This document shows positions 18,338 to 26,400 of a stretch of 64,000 nucleotides of DNA, one piece after another (the stretch's first letter is position 1; each line of letters begins with the position of its first letter). The position numbers were made by a program, and so were the translations under genes. The DNA is from Ponticaulis sp. Its GTDB lineage: Bacteria > Pseudomonadota > Alphaproteobacteria > Caulobacterales > Hyphomonadaceae. The notes under the pieces were generated by a model. It saw nothing but the letters and a program-made list of their open reading frames with translations, had not been told where the DNA came from and made no database searches. The stretch spans positions 20,212 through 84,211 of the forward strand of contig NZUJ01000087.1 in NCBI GenBank assembly GCA_002701295.1, written 5' to 3'.

Positions 18338-19300
18338 ATGGAAAATCTTGTATTCGTGCTGATTGCGATCGTTGTCGGACTGATCGCTGTTAAGAGTGCA
18401 CTGAAATTTGTTCCTCAGGGCTATAACTGGACCGTTGAACGGTTCGGGAAATACACCAAAACGCTCGGTCCGGGTATGCATGTGATTGTGCCGATTTTCG
18501 ATGGCATCGGTCGCAAGATGAATATGATGGAAACGGTTCTGGATGTGCCGCAACAGGAAGTGATCACCCGGGACAACGCGATGGTCTCCTGTGATGCGGT
18601 CGTCTTTATTCAGGTCGTTGATGCCGTCGCCGCGGCTTATGAGGTAAATGACCTCAACCGGGCGATTACAAATCTCTCGCTGACTAATATCCGTACAGTT
18701 GTTGGCTCGATGGACCTTGATGAGGTTCTGTCGAACCGAGACGATATCAATGCGCGCCTTCTTTCCGTAATCGACGCCGCGACCAACCCATGGGGCGTTA
18801 AGGTCACCCGTATAGAGATTGCGGACCTGACACCGCCCGCGGACATCACTGAAGCCATGGCGCGCCAGATGAAAGCCGAGCGTATGAAGCGTGCGGAAAT
18901 TCTGGAAGCTGAAGGCAAGAAGCAAAGCCAGATTCTGCGGGCCGAAGGTGAGAAACAATCCGCCATTCTGCAGGCGGAAGGCCGGAAAGAAGCGGCGTTC
19001 CGTGACGCTGAAGCGCGTGAACGCGAAGGTGAAGCCGAGGCGAAAGCGACTGCCTTCGTTTCCGAAGCCATCGCTAAGGGTGACGTTAACGCCGTGAACT
19101 ACTTCCTTGGCCAGCGTTATGTGGAAGCCTTTGAGAAGCTTGCGAGTTCGAACCAGCAGAAAACGGTCATTATCCCGGCTGAGTTCTCGTCAATCATGGG
19201 AACAATCGAAGGCATCCGGTCACTGACCAGTACGGTCGGTAAGCTAAATGGTGGCGGCGATGCTGAGCCGGAGAACAAGGGACCCTGGGAGCGTAAGTGA
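18338..19300 (+). CDS. qmcA: SPFH-domain membrane protease-associated protein (paraslipin)
   Basis: Stomatin/prohibitin/flotillin homologue of 320 residues. An N-terminal membrane hairpin or helix (about 1-21) is followed by the SPFH domain (VPQGYNWTVERFGKYTKTL; DVPQQEVITRDN; VVGSMDLDEVLSNRD). A long Ala/Glu/Lys coiled-coil tail follows (EAEGKKQSQILRAEGEKQSA), with repeated AEG units. A good AAGGGAG ribosome site precedes the ATG. It is coupled through an ATGA overlap to nfeD, the usual partner. It probably scaffolds membrane microdomains and modulates membrane proteolysis. Confidence 0.92.
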   Translation: MENLVFVLIAIVVGLIAVKSALKFVPQGYNWTVERFGKYTKTLGPGMHVIVPIFDGIGRKMNMMETVLDVPQQEVITRDNAMVSCDAVVFIQVVDAVAAAYEVNDLNRAITNLSLTNIRTVVGSMDLDEVLSNRDDINARLLSVIDAATNPWGVKVTRIEIADLTPPADITEAMARQMKAERMKRAEILEAEGKKQSQILRAEGEKQSAILQAEGRKEAAFRDAEAREREGEAEAKATAFVSEAIAKGDVNAVNYFLGQRYVEAFEKLASSNQQKTVIIPAEFSSIMGTIEGIRSLTSTVGKLNGGGDAEPENKGPWERK

Positions 19301-19767
19301 TGGACATTTTCTTCACGCTTTTTGAGGTGATCACGCCCTGGCACTGGATGGGCCTTGCGCTCATCCTGATCGGCTTCGAAATGATGCTCGGCACTTATGA
19401 TCTGCTCTGGCTGTCGGGCGCGGCTTTTCTGACAGCTTTGATCGCCTTCTTTTTGCCGGTTCATTCATGGCAGCTGGAGCTCGTTATCTTCGCTGCATCA
19501 GGAACGCTACTGGTTATTCTTGGTCGGACCAAATTCGCCGGACTGAAAAATGTTACGACGGATCGGCCGAACCTTAATCAGCGCGGTAAGTCGCTTGTCG
19601 GGAAACGCGCCGTCACGGTCACGGCTTTTGCTGCCGGTGAAGGTCGGGTGAAACTTGGCGATACGACCTGGTCAGCAATCTCTGAGAATGGCGAGGCGAT
19701 CGAAGATGCCACAGAGGTTACCGTAACCAATGTCGAAGGGACTGTTCTGACTGTCGCCCCGGCCTAA
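19297..19767 (+). CDS. nfeD: NfeD family protein
   Basis: 156 residues: three or four closely packed hydrophobic helices (about 8-80) followed by a C-terminal OB-fold NfeD domain (LVGKRAVTVTAFAAGEGRVKLGDTTWSA). It starts within the stop codon of the SPFH gene (ATGA), so the products form the standard SPFH-NfeD complex in the inner membrane. This is the short form without an N-terminal serine-protease-like domain. Confidence 0.9.
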   Translation: MMDIFFTLFEVITPWHWMGLALILIGFEMMLGTYDLLWLSGAAFLTALIAFFLPVHSWQLELVIFAASGTLLVILGRTKFAGLKNVTTDRPNLNQRGKSLVGKRAVTVTAFAAGEGRVKLGDTTWSAISENGEAIEDATEVTVTNVEGTVLTVAPA

Positions 19768-19779
19768 GGACCAAACCAC

Positions 19780-19851
19780 CCGGCAAGTGCGCTCACAACA
19801 TTGCGATCATGCGTCACTTGCCGGACTGATTGTTTCGCCCCATTAGGGGGT
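19780..19851 (+). promoter_or_regulatory. structured leader: perfect 10-bp inverted repeat and ribosome-site hairpin
   Basis: CCGGCAAGTG (19780-19789) pairs perfectly with CACTTGCCGG (19815-19824) across a 25-nt loop. Immediately after, CCCC (19838-19841)-ATTA-GGGG (19846-19849) forms a small hairpin whose 3' arm is the Shine-Dalgarno sequence of the next gene (ATG at 19855). The first element may end transcription of nfeD or mark a control site; the second could limit translation. No known riboswitch consensus, including cobalamin, is visible. Confidence 0.4.
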
Positions 19852-19854
19852 CGA

Positions 19855-20259
19855 ATGAAGCTCTTGAAACACCATCTGGCGCATGTCTTCGGCGCATTGG
19901 CTGTCCTGATGCAGGTTATCCTGCCCGGGGTGGCAGCCTATGCGGAAGACCGCGGTGTTGATGTCTCTCACTTCTTCTGTACCGAAGGTCAGACGCTCAG
20001 CCCTGAAATGCAGGCGGCGGCTGATGAGTTGTCTCTTCTGCTGGGCGAGACGCAGGATGCAGATGACAGCTTTGACGATGAAGGCGATTGCTGTGTTCTG
20101 TGCTCTGGCCTCCATGCGGATCTTGAGAAACCACTGGACCCCTTATCAGCTCTGGTCCGATACACGCAGCGTGATAGCTTTATTCCGTTTGAGGTTGGTC
20201 TTGTCCACGAAGCACAAGGCCCGCCGGTTGGGGTGAGGGGCCCGCCCAACAACATCTGA
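19855..20259 (+). CDS. small exported Cys-containing protein, DUF2946-like, upstream of the TonB receptor
   Basis: 134 residues with a signal peptide or N-terminal anchor (HVFGALAVLMQVILPGVAAYA). The mature part is acidic and has a single CCVLC cluster, plus one earlier Cys in FFCTEG, and ends with a Gly-Pro-rich VRGPPN. This layout (hydrophobic anchor, CxxC-type centre, R-x-PP tail) resembles DUF2946 proteins, which often accompany copper-type TonB receptors. The receptor gene follows after 68 bp. Metal binding by the Cys cluster is an inference. The start at 19855 is favoured because it carries the AGGGGG site and begins the signal peptide. Confidence 0.55.
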   Translation: MKLLKHHLAHVFGALAVLMQVILPGVAAYAEDRGVDVSHFFCTEGQTLSPEMQAAADELSLLLGETQDADDSFDDEGDCCVLCSGLHADLEKPLDPLSALVRYTQRDSFIPFEVGLVHEAQGPPVGVRGPPNNI

Positions 20260-20270
20260 TGACCTTCGCA

Positions 20271-20310
20271 CCGGCCAGCAGGCCGGACGACTGAGCCTGA
20301 GGCTCTGTTT
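20271..20310 (+). promoter_or_regulatory. two tandem hairpins between the DUF2946-like gene and the TonB receptor
   Basis: CCGGCC-AGCA-GGCCGG (20271-20286) is followed by GAGCC-TGA-GGCTC (20293-20305) and TGTTTT. The second hairpin plus T-run resembles a weak terminator or attenuator located 20 nt before the receptor's start codon. Confidence 0.4.
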
Positions 20311-20327
20311 TCAGATGAGATTTCAAA

Positions 20328-22424
20328 ATGACAAACCCACTTTGTTTAACGCTGCTCTCAGGAGCGGCCGTCGCAGCCGTGTCGCTGCCAAGTTTTGCAC
20401 AAGACAACCAACCCGCACTTCAGGATGTGATTATCGTCACAGGTCAGCGCCAGACAACGGCGACCAGCGCAGACGTATCGCCTCAGATCGGCGTTCTTCA
20501 GGGAGGTGACGTCACCTATCTGACCGCGCGTACGCCCGGTGGCGCCCGGATTGCCAATGGTGAACTGTCAGGCCAAATGCAGTATCGCGGGCTTTTCGGA
20601 GAGCGTATGAATCTCCGGGTAGATGGTCAGAGATTTGGTTCGGGCGGGCCAAACCTGATGGACCCGGTTTTCCACTATGCACCAGCGCCTCTGGTGTCTC
20701 AGGTGGAGATAGACCGTGGCGTGAGCCCTGTCTCCGAAGGGCCGGGGCTGGCTGGCGGGGCCAACGCGATTTTTAAACGCGTCGACTACACGAATTCCTC
20801 GGCCGCCAGGCTCGGATATGACGTGATGATGGGGTTTCGTACCGTCAATAATTCTATTGCGACAGGAGGCGTGATTGGCGCCGCGACTGACAGCTGGCGG
20901 TTCAATCTGCTGGGTTCGATTGAGAAGGGAAGCGACACCAGGTTTTCCGATGGTGAGATCGGCGGTAGTGAGTTCGAACGCGGTGTCTTTGGCCTGTCTA
21001 CAGGTGTGAAGACAGGTGTTGGCGAATTTCGCCTGGACGCGCGACGTCAGAATACGAGCCCCTCCGGAAACCCGCCATTTCCGATGGATATACAGTATTT
21101 CGACACTGATTTTTTGCGACTGGAGTATCTGAACGATTTTGGCGATATGCACCTGTCCGTCGCCGCGCACTATGCTGATGTTGCCCATCTGATGGACAAT
21201 TTTAGCCTCCGCCCGGCGCCGTCAGCCATGTTGACGCGGGCAACATATGCAGACGCTGCGACAATTGGCGGTGAGGCGGCGCTGGATTTTCCGGTGCTGG
21301 ATGGTCAGTTGAAAATTGGTCTGGACGGGGAACGCGTGGAGCACAATGCGCGGATCACGAATCCGAACAATGCCTCATTCTTCGTGACGCCTTTCCCAGA
21401 TATCTCGCAGGACCGGTTTGGCGGATTTGCCGAATATGCAGGTTCACTGGCCTTTTTTGAAAGTGAGATCGGTCTGCGCGTAGACACTCATGATTATTCG
21501 GCAGGCCCGGCGATTGTAGGGCCTGCGCTGCCCATGATGCCCAATATGCTGGCCATGGCGTTCAGCGCCGCCGACCGGGACGGGCGGGACACGACAGTGG
21601 ATGCAGTAGCCCGGCTTTGGACGCCCATGGAAAACGGTCTCTCATGGCGGCTTACCCTGGCGCATAAACAGCAAATGCCCGGGTATATTCAGCGTTTTGG
21701 CTGGCTGCCAATTAATGCGAGTGGGGGGCTGGCAGATGGGAACATCTATGTCGGAGATCTGTCACTGGAGCCTGAAACAGCATGGATCGGTGAGGTTGGG
21801 GCGGATTTCGCGGCAAGCCGTTTCTATGCCCGACCAACGCTATTTGTTCGTCAGATCGATAATTACATTCAGGGCGTGCCGTATGATGACACACCAGGGG
21901 TGATCAACACGCCTGTCGAGATGATTGCGAACATGAATGGCGACCCGACGCCTCTGGTCTGGGGGAATGTTGACGCACGCCTCTACGGATTTGATCTGGA
22001 CGCCGGTTATGACCTGCCGGGGCCGCTGCGCCTCGATGGTGTTCTGAATTTCGTGCGAGGTGAGCGCCGCGACATTGATGACAATCTTTATCGGGTCGCA
22101 CCGCCCAATCTGTCGATGGGGCTGACCTGGGAGAAGGAGAGCTGGTCCACGACGTTTGAAGTGCGCGGCTATGCTGATCAGGATGATGTTTCGGCAACGA
22201 ATAGCGAAGCGCAAAGCGATGGCTATGTCATTGTAAACGCCTATGCCGATTGGGATATTAACGATGGAGTGCGGCTGTCAGCGGGTGTCGAAAACCTGTT
22301 CGATCAGGTCTATCGGGATCATCTGTCTGGCTATAACCGGAACGGATTTGGCGATGTCCCGTTGGGCGAGCGTTTGCCGGGGCCGGGACGAGGCGCATTT
22401 GTGCGCCTGTCGCTCAGCCATTGA
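20328..22424 (+). CDS. TonB-dependent outer-membrane receptor, probably copper-type (NosA/OprC-like)
   Basis: 698 residues: signal peptide ending SFAQ, plug domain (about 30-150) and 22-strand barrel. The plug contains QYRGLFGERMNLRVDGQRFGSGGPNLMDPVFHYAPAPLV split by a typical VDRGVSPVSEG segment; RMNVRVDG...GGPN.MDPP.HYAP is characteristic of the OprC/NosA group. Met-rich stretches (PALPMMPNMLAMAF, about 401-414) suit Cu(I) coordination. The C-terminus has the TonB-receptor box (GVENLFDQVYRDHLSGYN) but ends in SLSH rather than Phe. Substrate assignment is an inference from these motifs and the Cys-rich neighbour. Confidence 0.75.
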   Translation: MTNPLCLTLLSGAAVAAVSLPSFAQDNQPALQDVIIVTGQRQTTATSADVSPQIGVLQGGDVTYLTARTPGGARIANGELSGQMQYRGLFGERMNLRVDGQRFGSGGPNLMDPVFHYAPAPLVSQVEIDRGVSPVSEGPGLAGGANAIFKRVDYTNSSAARLGYDVMMGFRTVNNSIATGGVIGAATDSWRFNLLGSIEKGSDTRFSDGEIGGSEFERGVFGLSTGVKTGVGEFRLDARRQNTSPSGNPPFPMDIQYFDTDFLRLEYLNDFGDMHLSVAAHYADVAHLMDNFSLRPAPSAMLTRATYADAATIGGEAALDFPVLDGQLKIGLDGERVEHNARITNPNNASFFVTPFPDISQDRFGGFAEYAGSLAFFESEIGLRVDTHDYSAGPAIVGPALPMMPNMLAMAFSAADRDGRDTTVDAVARLWTPMENGLSWRLTLAHKQQMPGYIQRFGWLPINASGGLADGNIYVGDLSLEPETAWIGEVGADFAASRFYARPTLFVRQIDNYIQGVPYDDTPGVINTPVEMIANMNGDPTPLVWGNVDARLYGFDLDAGYDLPGPLRLDGVLNFVRGERRDIDDNLYRVAPPNLSMGLTWEKESWSTTFEVRGYADQDDVSATNSEAQSDGYVIVNAYADWDINDGVRLSAGVENLFDQVYRDHLSGYNRNGFGDVPLGERLPGPGRGAFVRLSLSH

Positions 22425-22440
22425 CGGGGTTGGACTTGTG

Positions 22441-22470
22441 CTTCCGGACTGCACTTCGCTGGTCCGGAGG
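22441..22470. terminator. hairpin between convergent genes
   Basis: Nine-base-pair stem TCCGGAC/GTCCGGA plus outer pairs, 12-nt loop (22441-22470), between the TonB receptor stop and the thioesterase stop. A T-run is weak, so it may be a bidirectional terminator or only a hairpin. Confidence 0.45.
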
Positions 22471-22478
22471 CGTTCGGC

Positions 22479-23285
22479 CTAGTTTCGTTTGGCGATGACC
22501 AGCGACTGGACCGCGCGGCCGAAGAAACCCTGCTCGTCAGCCAGTTCGCTGAATGAAATGCCCGACCCGTTCTGATCCATCCAGGCATTGGCGGTGAGCA
22601 TGATCCATTCGCCCACCGGGCGGCGCGCGAAATGGAGCGTCAGGTCCGCATTGATATAGGTCCACTGTTTAAAATCGAGGCGCGAGCCGAGACCGTTACT
22701 ATAGTCTCCGACGACTGACGCCCGCATGAGCGGGGTCGTCGGATGATCGGCAAAGAACGGGCGTTCATGATGCATCCAGACGGCTGTGCGCATATGCGGA
22801 TGCTTGCCGGATGCCTCGCGAACCGTGAGGCCCTCATTGAACCCTTCGCCAAATATGCTGGGCACTGGTTTGGTCAGCGGCTCGAATGGATTTGCGGGCG
22901 GTTGAACCTTTTCGGGCACGAGTTGTTCGGCTTCCCGAATGCGAAGCGCGTTTGCGCTGACGACTTCCTTACCGCCAGCGATCAGAGTGATGGCCAGTGT
23001 CTGGATATTGCGCCCTTCGCGGGTGATTTCTGATTGAACGTCGATTTCACCCATAGGTACAGGGCGTTTCAGATCGATTGTCAGGCGGGATAGCTGCATG
23101 GGAACTGGCGACGGATGTGTGTCGACCAGGTGTGTCAGCAGGCCTGAAACGGCGCCGCCGTGTTGCATTGTCGGGTCCCATGGACCCGCGCAATACGGGC
23201 TCGCAATGACTGTGTTTCCGTCGATCTGAAAATAAGGCTCCAAACCCGTGCTCCCCTTGGCTTTTTCTATGCGCAGTGAGATCAC
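22479..23285 (-). CDS. acyl-CoA thioesterase family protein (double hotdog, TesB-like)
   Basis: 268 residues with two hotdog repeats: an N-terminal one with DPTMQHGGAVSGLLTHLVD (about 37-55) and LTIDLKRPVP, and a C-terminal one ending in YINADLTLHFARRPVGEWIMLTA and GISFSELADEQGFFGRAVQSL. Proteins of this architecture hydrolyse acyl-CoA thioesters in the cytosol. The specific chain length is unknown. It is monocistronic, transcribed opposite to the receptor, and ends 9 bp before the window's receptor terminator region. Confidence 0.75.
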   Translation of the reverse strand: MISLRIEKAKGSTGLEPYFQIDGNTVIASPYCAGPWDPTMQHGGAVSGLLTHLVDTHPSPVPMQLSRLTIDLKRPVPMGEIDVQSEITREGRNIQTLAITLIAGGKEVVSANALRIREAEQLVPEKVQPPANPFEPLTKPVPSIFGEGFNEGLTVREASGKHPHMRTAVWMHHERPFFADHPTTPLMRASVVGDYSNGLGSRLDFKQWTYINADLTLHFARRPVGEWIMLTANAWMDQNGSGISFSELADEQGFFGRAVQSLVIAKRN

Positions 23286-23322
23286 GGGTTACGTAGCGAG
23301 AGTCAACTCTATTGACCTGAGA

Positions 23323-23541
23323 TTAGTCCTGAACGGGTTTTAGCCGGTCAATCTGACCGGTCCGCATTCCGTCTGGATGTTCAACCAGACGATAGGAAAT
23401 ACGTTCGCCTTCAAGGAGCGTGAAAAGGCCGGCGGTTTCCACTTTTTCAAGTGTGACTTTTAGGTCGCCAGTGCCGTCTTCAGGGATAACAATGCCTGAT
23501 CCAAGCTCGAGGTCGAACCACTTAACGGTACCAAGAGGCAT
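23323..23541 (-). CDS. degenerate cold-shock-domain protein
   Basis: 72 residues with the CspA fold layout: starts GTVKWFD, but RNP1 (normally KGFGFI) reads ELGSGIVIPEDG and RNP2 (normally VFVH) reads LKVTLE, so the aromatic RNA-stacking residues are missing. The C-terminal RISYRLVE matches CSPs. A strong AAGGAGG ribosome site lies 5 nt before ATG, so it is expressed and not a pseudogene. It is one of three CSD genes within 3.3 kb. Function cannot be assumed to be nucleic-acid binding. Confidence 0.75.
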   Translation of the reverse strand: MPLGTVKWFDLELGSGIVIPEDGTGDLKVTLEKVETAGLFTLLEGERISYRLVEHPDGMRTGQIDRLKPVQD

Positions 23542-23683
23542 GATCGCCTCCTTTAAGAAACCGGACTGAAAGTCTGTCCGGATAAGACTACCGAAAAAAA
23601 GAAGAGATCATTAAAGGGCGAAAAAACGTTCGCTAAGTCGCCTGCAAATAGTCGGCTGAGTTTCGATGCCTTCAGCCTAATCC

Positions 23684-23720
23684 ACTTAACCGCGTCTCAC
23701 AAGCTGAATCGCGGTTAAGT
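23684..23720. terminator. perfect 11-bp inverted repeat between two cold-shock genes
   Basis: ACTTAACCGCG (23684-23694) and CGCGGTTAAGT (23710-23720) are perfectly complementary with a 15-nt loop. It follows the csp gene (ends 23762) on the minus strand, preceded by a second imperfect hairpin at 23734-23756. No T-run, so it could be a terminator of a non-classical kind, an operator, or an mRNA stabiliser. Confidence 0.45.
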
Positions 23721-23761
23721 CTTGATTGTATCCAAGCACCCGTGGAGCGGGCGCTTGCTGA

Positions 23762-23977
23762 TCAGTCTTCAGCAGCGCGCAGGTTAGACGCAGCCATTTT
23801 GCCTGAACGACGATCTTGCTCGAGATCGTAAGAAATGCGGTCGCCTTCGTTGATTGCGCCGAGTTCAGAGTTTTCGACTTTGCTGATGTGAACGAAAACG
23901 TCAGCTGAGCCGTCAGCTGGTTCGATAAAGCCATAACCTTTGGTGGTGTTGAACCACTTAACAGTTCCGGTAGCCAT
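23762..23977 (-). CDS. csp: cold-shock protein (CspA family)
   Basis: 71-residue single-stranded nucleic-acid-binding protein. It contains TVKWFN, RNP1 KGYGFIEP (13-20) and RNP2 VFVHIS (27-32), with Phe and Trp residues at the expected positions. It begins MATGTVKWF at ATG 23977; the longer in-frame extension upstream is not family-like. Unlike its two neighbours, this copy retains all RNA-contacting aromatics. A 307-bp leader/promoter region separates it from a divergent tannase gene, in line with the long 5' UTRs of cold-shock mRNAs. Confidence 0.95.
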   Translation of the reverse strand: MATGTVKWFNTTKGYGFIEPADGSADVFVHISKVENSELGAINEGDRISYDLEQDRRSGKMAASNLRAAED

Positions 23978-24284
23978 AGATGAATTTCCTTGGTGGTCAG
24001 GCAGGCGCAAAGCACCTGCAGTTAAGTCATAGTACCGAAATTGAGAAGAGGTCTTCAGCTGGACGCAAAGTTTAAAATGCGCGTCGCTAAATAGAGTCAG
24101 CTGAATATCGATTGGCGCGTCTCTATCTGTTTTGCGTCGGTAACGCAAGGTTTGTGTCTTTTGCGCAGCGTTTGTCATTGAGTAAGTGTAATCCACCGAA
24201 GATATACGGCGTATATCTATGCAAACCTGGCAAACCGGGTAAATGTACTGGTGATATAAAATACGACGTCTCTGGGAGGATAAT
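23978..24284. other. 307-bp divergent intergenic region between csp and the tannase operon
   Basis: No gene. It would hold the csp promoter and long leader on one strand and the tannase promoter on the other. The only clear motif is the inverted repeat at 24200-24218. Confidence 0.5.
24200..24218 (+). promoter_or_regulatory. candidate operator upstream of the tannase gene
   Basis: Perfect 8-bp inverted repeat AGATATAC-GGC-GTATATCT, 67 nt before the ATG at 24285. A second weaker repeat (ACCTGG/CCGGGT) follows at about 24225-24240. Repressors of aromatic ester catabolism are possible ligands, but the regulator is not in the adjacent sequence. Confidence 0.45.
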
Positions 24285-25859
24285 ATGAAACGAACCAGTC
24301 TGATGCAGCGAGTGTGTCTGCCTGTTCTTGTTCTGGGGCTTACGGCTGCTGCCGGATGTTCCGTCGAGGAACAGACCGACCCGGCACATTCGAGCGAGAT
24401 CGCAGGTCCTAACGTCGTTAAGCAAACCTGTTCCGAGCTGGCCGGTCTCGCGCTCGACAATACGGAGATCAGTTCCGCGTCGGTAGTGACCGCTGGGTCA
24501 TTTGCGCCGCCCCCGTCACCGATGGAGCGGCCTGCGGATTATGCGAGCATGCCCGATTATTGCCGGGTAACGGGCAGCATCAAACCGACACCGCAATCCG
24601 ATATTCAATTTGAAGCCTGGTTGCCGCTGGATGAGAGCTGGAATGGCCGGTTCATGCAGGTTGGCAATGGCGGTGCGGCCGGATCTTTCATGTATGCCTC
24701 CATGGTGGAGCCGCTGAAGCGCGGCTATGCCGTGGTCCACACCGATACCGGCCATAAGGGAACCGCCGGAGATTTTACCTGGGCCATGGGCGAGCCCGAG
24801 AAACTGGTCGATTATCAGTACCGCGCTGTTCATGAGCTGACCCTCAAGGGTAAGGCGATCACAGAGGCGCGCTATGGCAAGGCGCCTGAGCAATCCATCT
24901 GGTATGGCTGTTCGACCGGTGGGCGGCAGGGCCTGAAAGAAGCCCAGCGTTATCCCGAGGATTATGACGCGATTGTCGCCGGTGCGCCGGCAAATAACTG
25001 GGCGCCGCTACAGCTGCTCAGCATTCACATCATGAACAATCTGGGCGAGGGCGGTTTGCCAGCCACCAAACTGGGCTTGTTGAAGTCAGCCTCCATCGCC
25101 GCCTGTGACGGCGATGATGGCCTGGAGGACGGTATGATTGCGAGCCCGGAAACCTGCGGATTTGATCCTGAAGTGCTGGCTTGCGAGGCGGGGGATGCGA
25201 GCGAGAGCTGTCTCACCGAAACGGAAGTTGCAGCGGCACAGCGGCTGTATGCGGGTGTCGTGACGAGTGATGGCACCACGGTTTTCCCGGGTACCGGATT
25301 TGGCAGCGAAACCGACTGGGCAATCTATACGACCCCGTTCTTCCGCATTGGCACGAGCTATATGCGCAATGTCGTTCTGGAGGACCCGAACTGGGACCCA
25401 GCGACACTCGACGTGGACAGCGATCTGGCGCTTCTGCAAGCTGATGATCAGGGCGTGATCTCCGCTATGGAACCGGATATGAGCCCGTTTGTGGATGCGG
25501 GCGGCAAGCTGCTGCTGTATCACGGGCTGGCCGACGGGATTATCTCTTACGGCAACACCATGCGCTATTATGATAGCGTGGTGGAGACCATGGACGCGGA
25601 TGCCGTATCTGAAAGCATCCAGTTCTTCACCGTGCCGGGCATGGGCCATTGCGGTGGCGGTGACGGGGCCTCGCAGGTCGACTGGCTGAGTGCTATGGAG
25701 GGCTGGCTTGAGACAGGTGAGAAACCAGCTGAGCTGGTCGCCAGTAAGCCCGGCGAAGACGGCTATACCCGACCGGTCTGCGCTTACCCGAAAGTGGTGA
25801 CATATTCGGGCGAAGGCGATGCATCGGATGCAGCGAACTTTACCTGTGAGGTGCCGTGA
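24285..25859 (+). CDS. tannase / feruloyl esterase family secreted esterase
   Basis: 524-residue lipoprotein (lipobox AAAGC, Cys25) of the tannase/feruloyl-esterase family. It acts outside the cytoplasm on esters of gallic or hydroxycinnamic acids. The nucleophile motif YGCSTGGRQG places Ser210 next to the conserved Cys209. The Asp is within HGLADGI and the catalytic His is in GMGHCGGGDG, with the paired Cys of the CS-D-HC arrangement. Several Cys in the lid domain fit disulfides. The gene overlaps the following DUF3237 gene by 1 bp (TGATG), which suggests coupled translation. Confidence 0.9.
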   Translation: MKRTSLMQRVCLPVLVLGLTAAAGCSVEEQTDPAHSSEIAGPNVVKQTCSELAGLALDNTEISSASVVTAGSFAPPPSPMERPADYASMPDYCRVTGSIKPTPQSDIQFEAWLPLDESWNGRFMQVGNGGAAGSFMYASMVEPLKRGYAVVHTDTGHKGTAGDFTWAMGEPEKLVDYQYRAVHELTLKGKAITEARYGKAPEQSIWYGCSTGGRQGLKEAQRYPEDYDAIVAGAPANNWAPLQLLSIHIMNNLGEGGLPATKLGLLKSASIAACDGDDGLEDGMIASPETCGFDPEVLACEAGDASESCLTETEVAAAQRLYAGVVTSDGTTVFPGTGFGSETDWAIYTTPFFRIGTSYMRNVVLEDPNWDPATLDVDSDLALLQADDQGVISAMEPDMSPFVDAGGKLLLYHGLADGIISYGNTMRYYDSVVETMDADAVSESIQFFTVPGMGHCGGGDGASQVDWLSAMEGWLETGEKPAELVASKPGEDGYTRPVCAYPKVVTYSGEGDASDAANFTCEVP

Positions 25860-26395
25860 TGATCAATTCACTCAAGCCCTTTCTGGCCAGCTTTGCGCTC
25901 TGTTGCGCGAGTGGCCTTAGCGGAGGACACGCCTTGGCCGATACAGCTACTGAAACACCAGCCCCGACACTGACCCTGGTTATGGAAGGGAAGGTGGATA
26001 TCGGTCTACCCCGCGCCATGGGTGAAACCCCGCTTGGCCTACGCCGCGAAATTCCCATCACGGGCGGCGCATTCACCGGTCCGGATATCACGGCAGAGGT
26101 TCTGCCCGGCGGTTCGGACTGGCAGCTGCAGCGCAAGGATGGCGGGCTGGAGATTGTGGCGGAGTACACGCTGAAAACCGATGATGGCGAGTTCATCAAG
26201 GTTCGCAATCAAGGCATCAGTTTCCGCCCCAGTGAGACGCGCGAAGGCTACACCATGACGACGCCGCAATTTGAGGCGCCGGAGGGCAAATACCAATGGC
26301 TGAATGAGGCCGTGTTTGTGGGTACGTTGCGGCTCTCCGGCGACACCCCGCCAAAAGTGTTGATCGGGGTTTATAAAGCCGAACCCGGTCAGTAA
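25859..26395 (+). CDS. DUF3237 domain exported protein
   Basis: 178 residues with a Sec signal peptide (AHA-type LSGGHALA, around residue 24). The mature part matches DUF3237: GLRREIPITGGAFTGPDITAEVLPGG, ADW-type WQLQRKDG, AEYTLKTDDGEFIKVRNQGI and ending YQWLNEAVFVGTL. Its start at 25859 (an upstream GTG at 25856 is also possible) overlaps the tannase stop. DUF3237 genes are repeatedly found with tannase-family esterases, so it is probably a periplasmic partner, but its reaction is unknown. Confidence 0.85.
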   Translation: MINSLKPFLASFALCCASGLSGGHALADTATETPAPTLTLVMEGKVDIGLPRAMGETPLGLRREIPITGGAFTGPDITAEVLPGGSDWQLQRKDGGLEIVAEYTLKTDDGEFIKVRNQGISFRPSETREGYTMTTPQFEAPEGKYQWLNEAVFVGTLRLSGDTPPKVLIGVYKAEPGQ

Positions 26396-26400
26396 CGCGG

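Noticed and set aside
19780..19855. Cobalamin riboswitch ahead of the TonB receptor operon
   Set aside because: The B12-box and the other conserved blocks are absent; the region is too short and the receptor resembles copper types, not BtuB.
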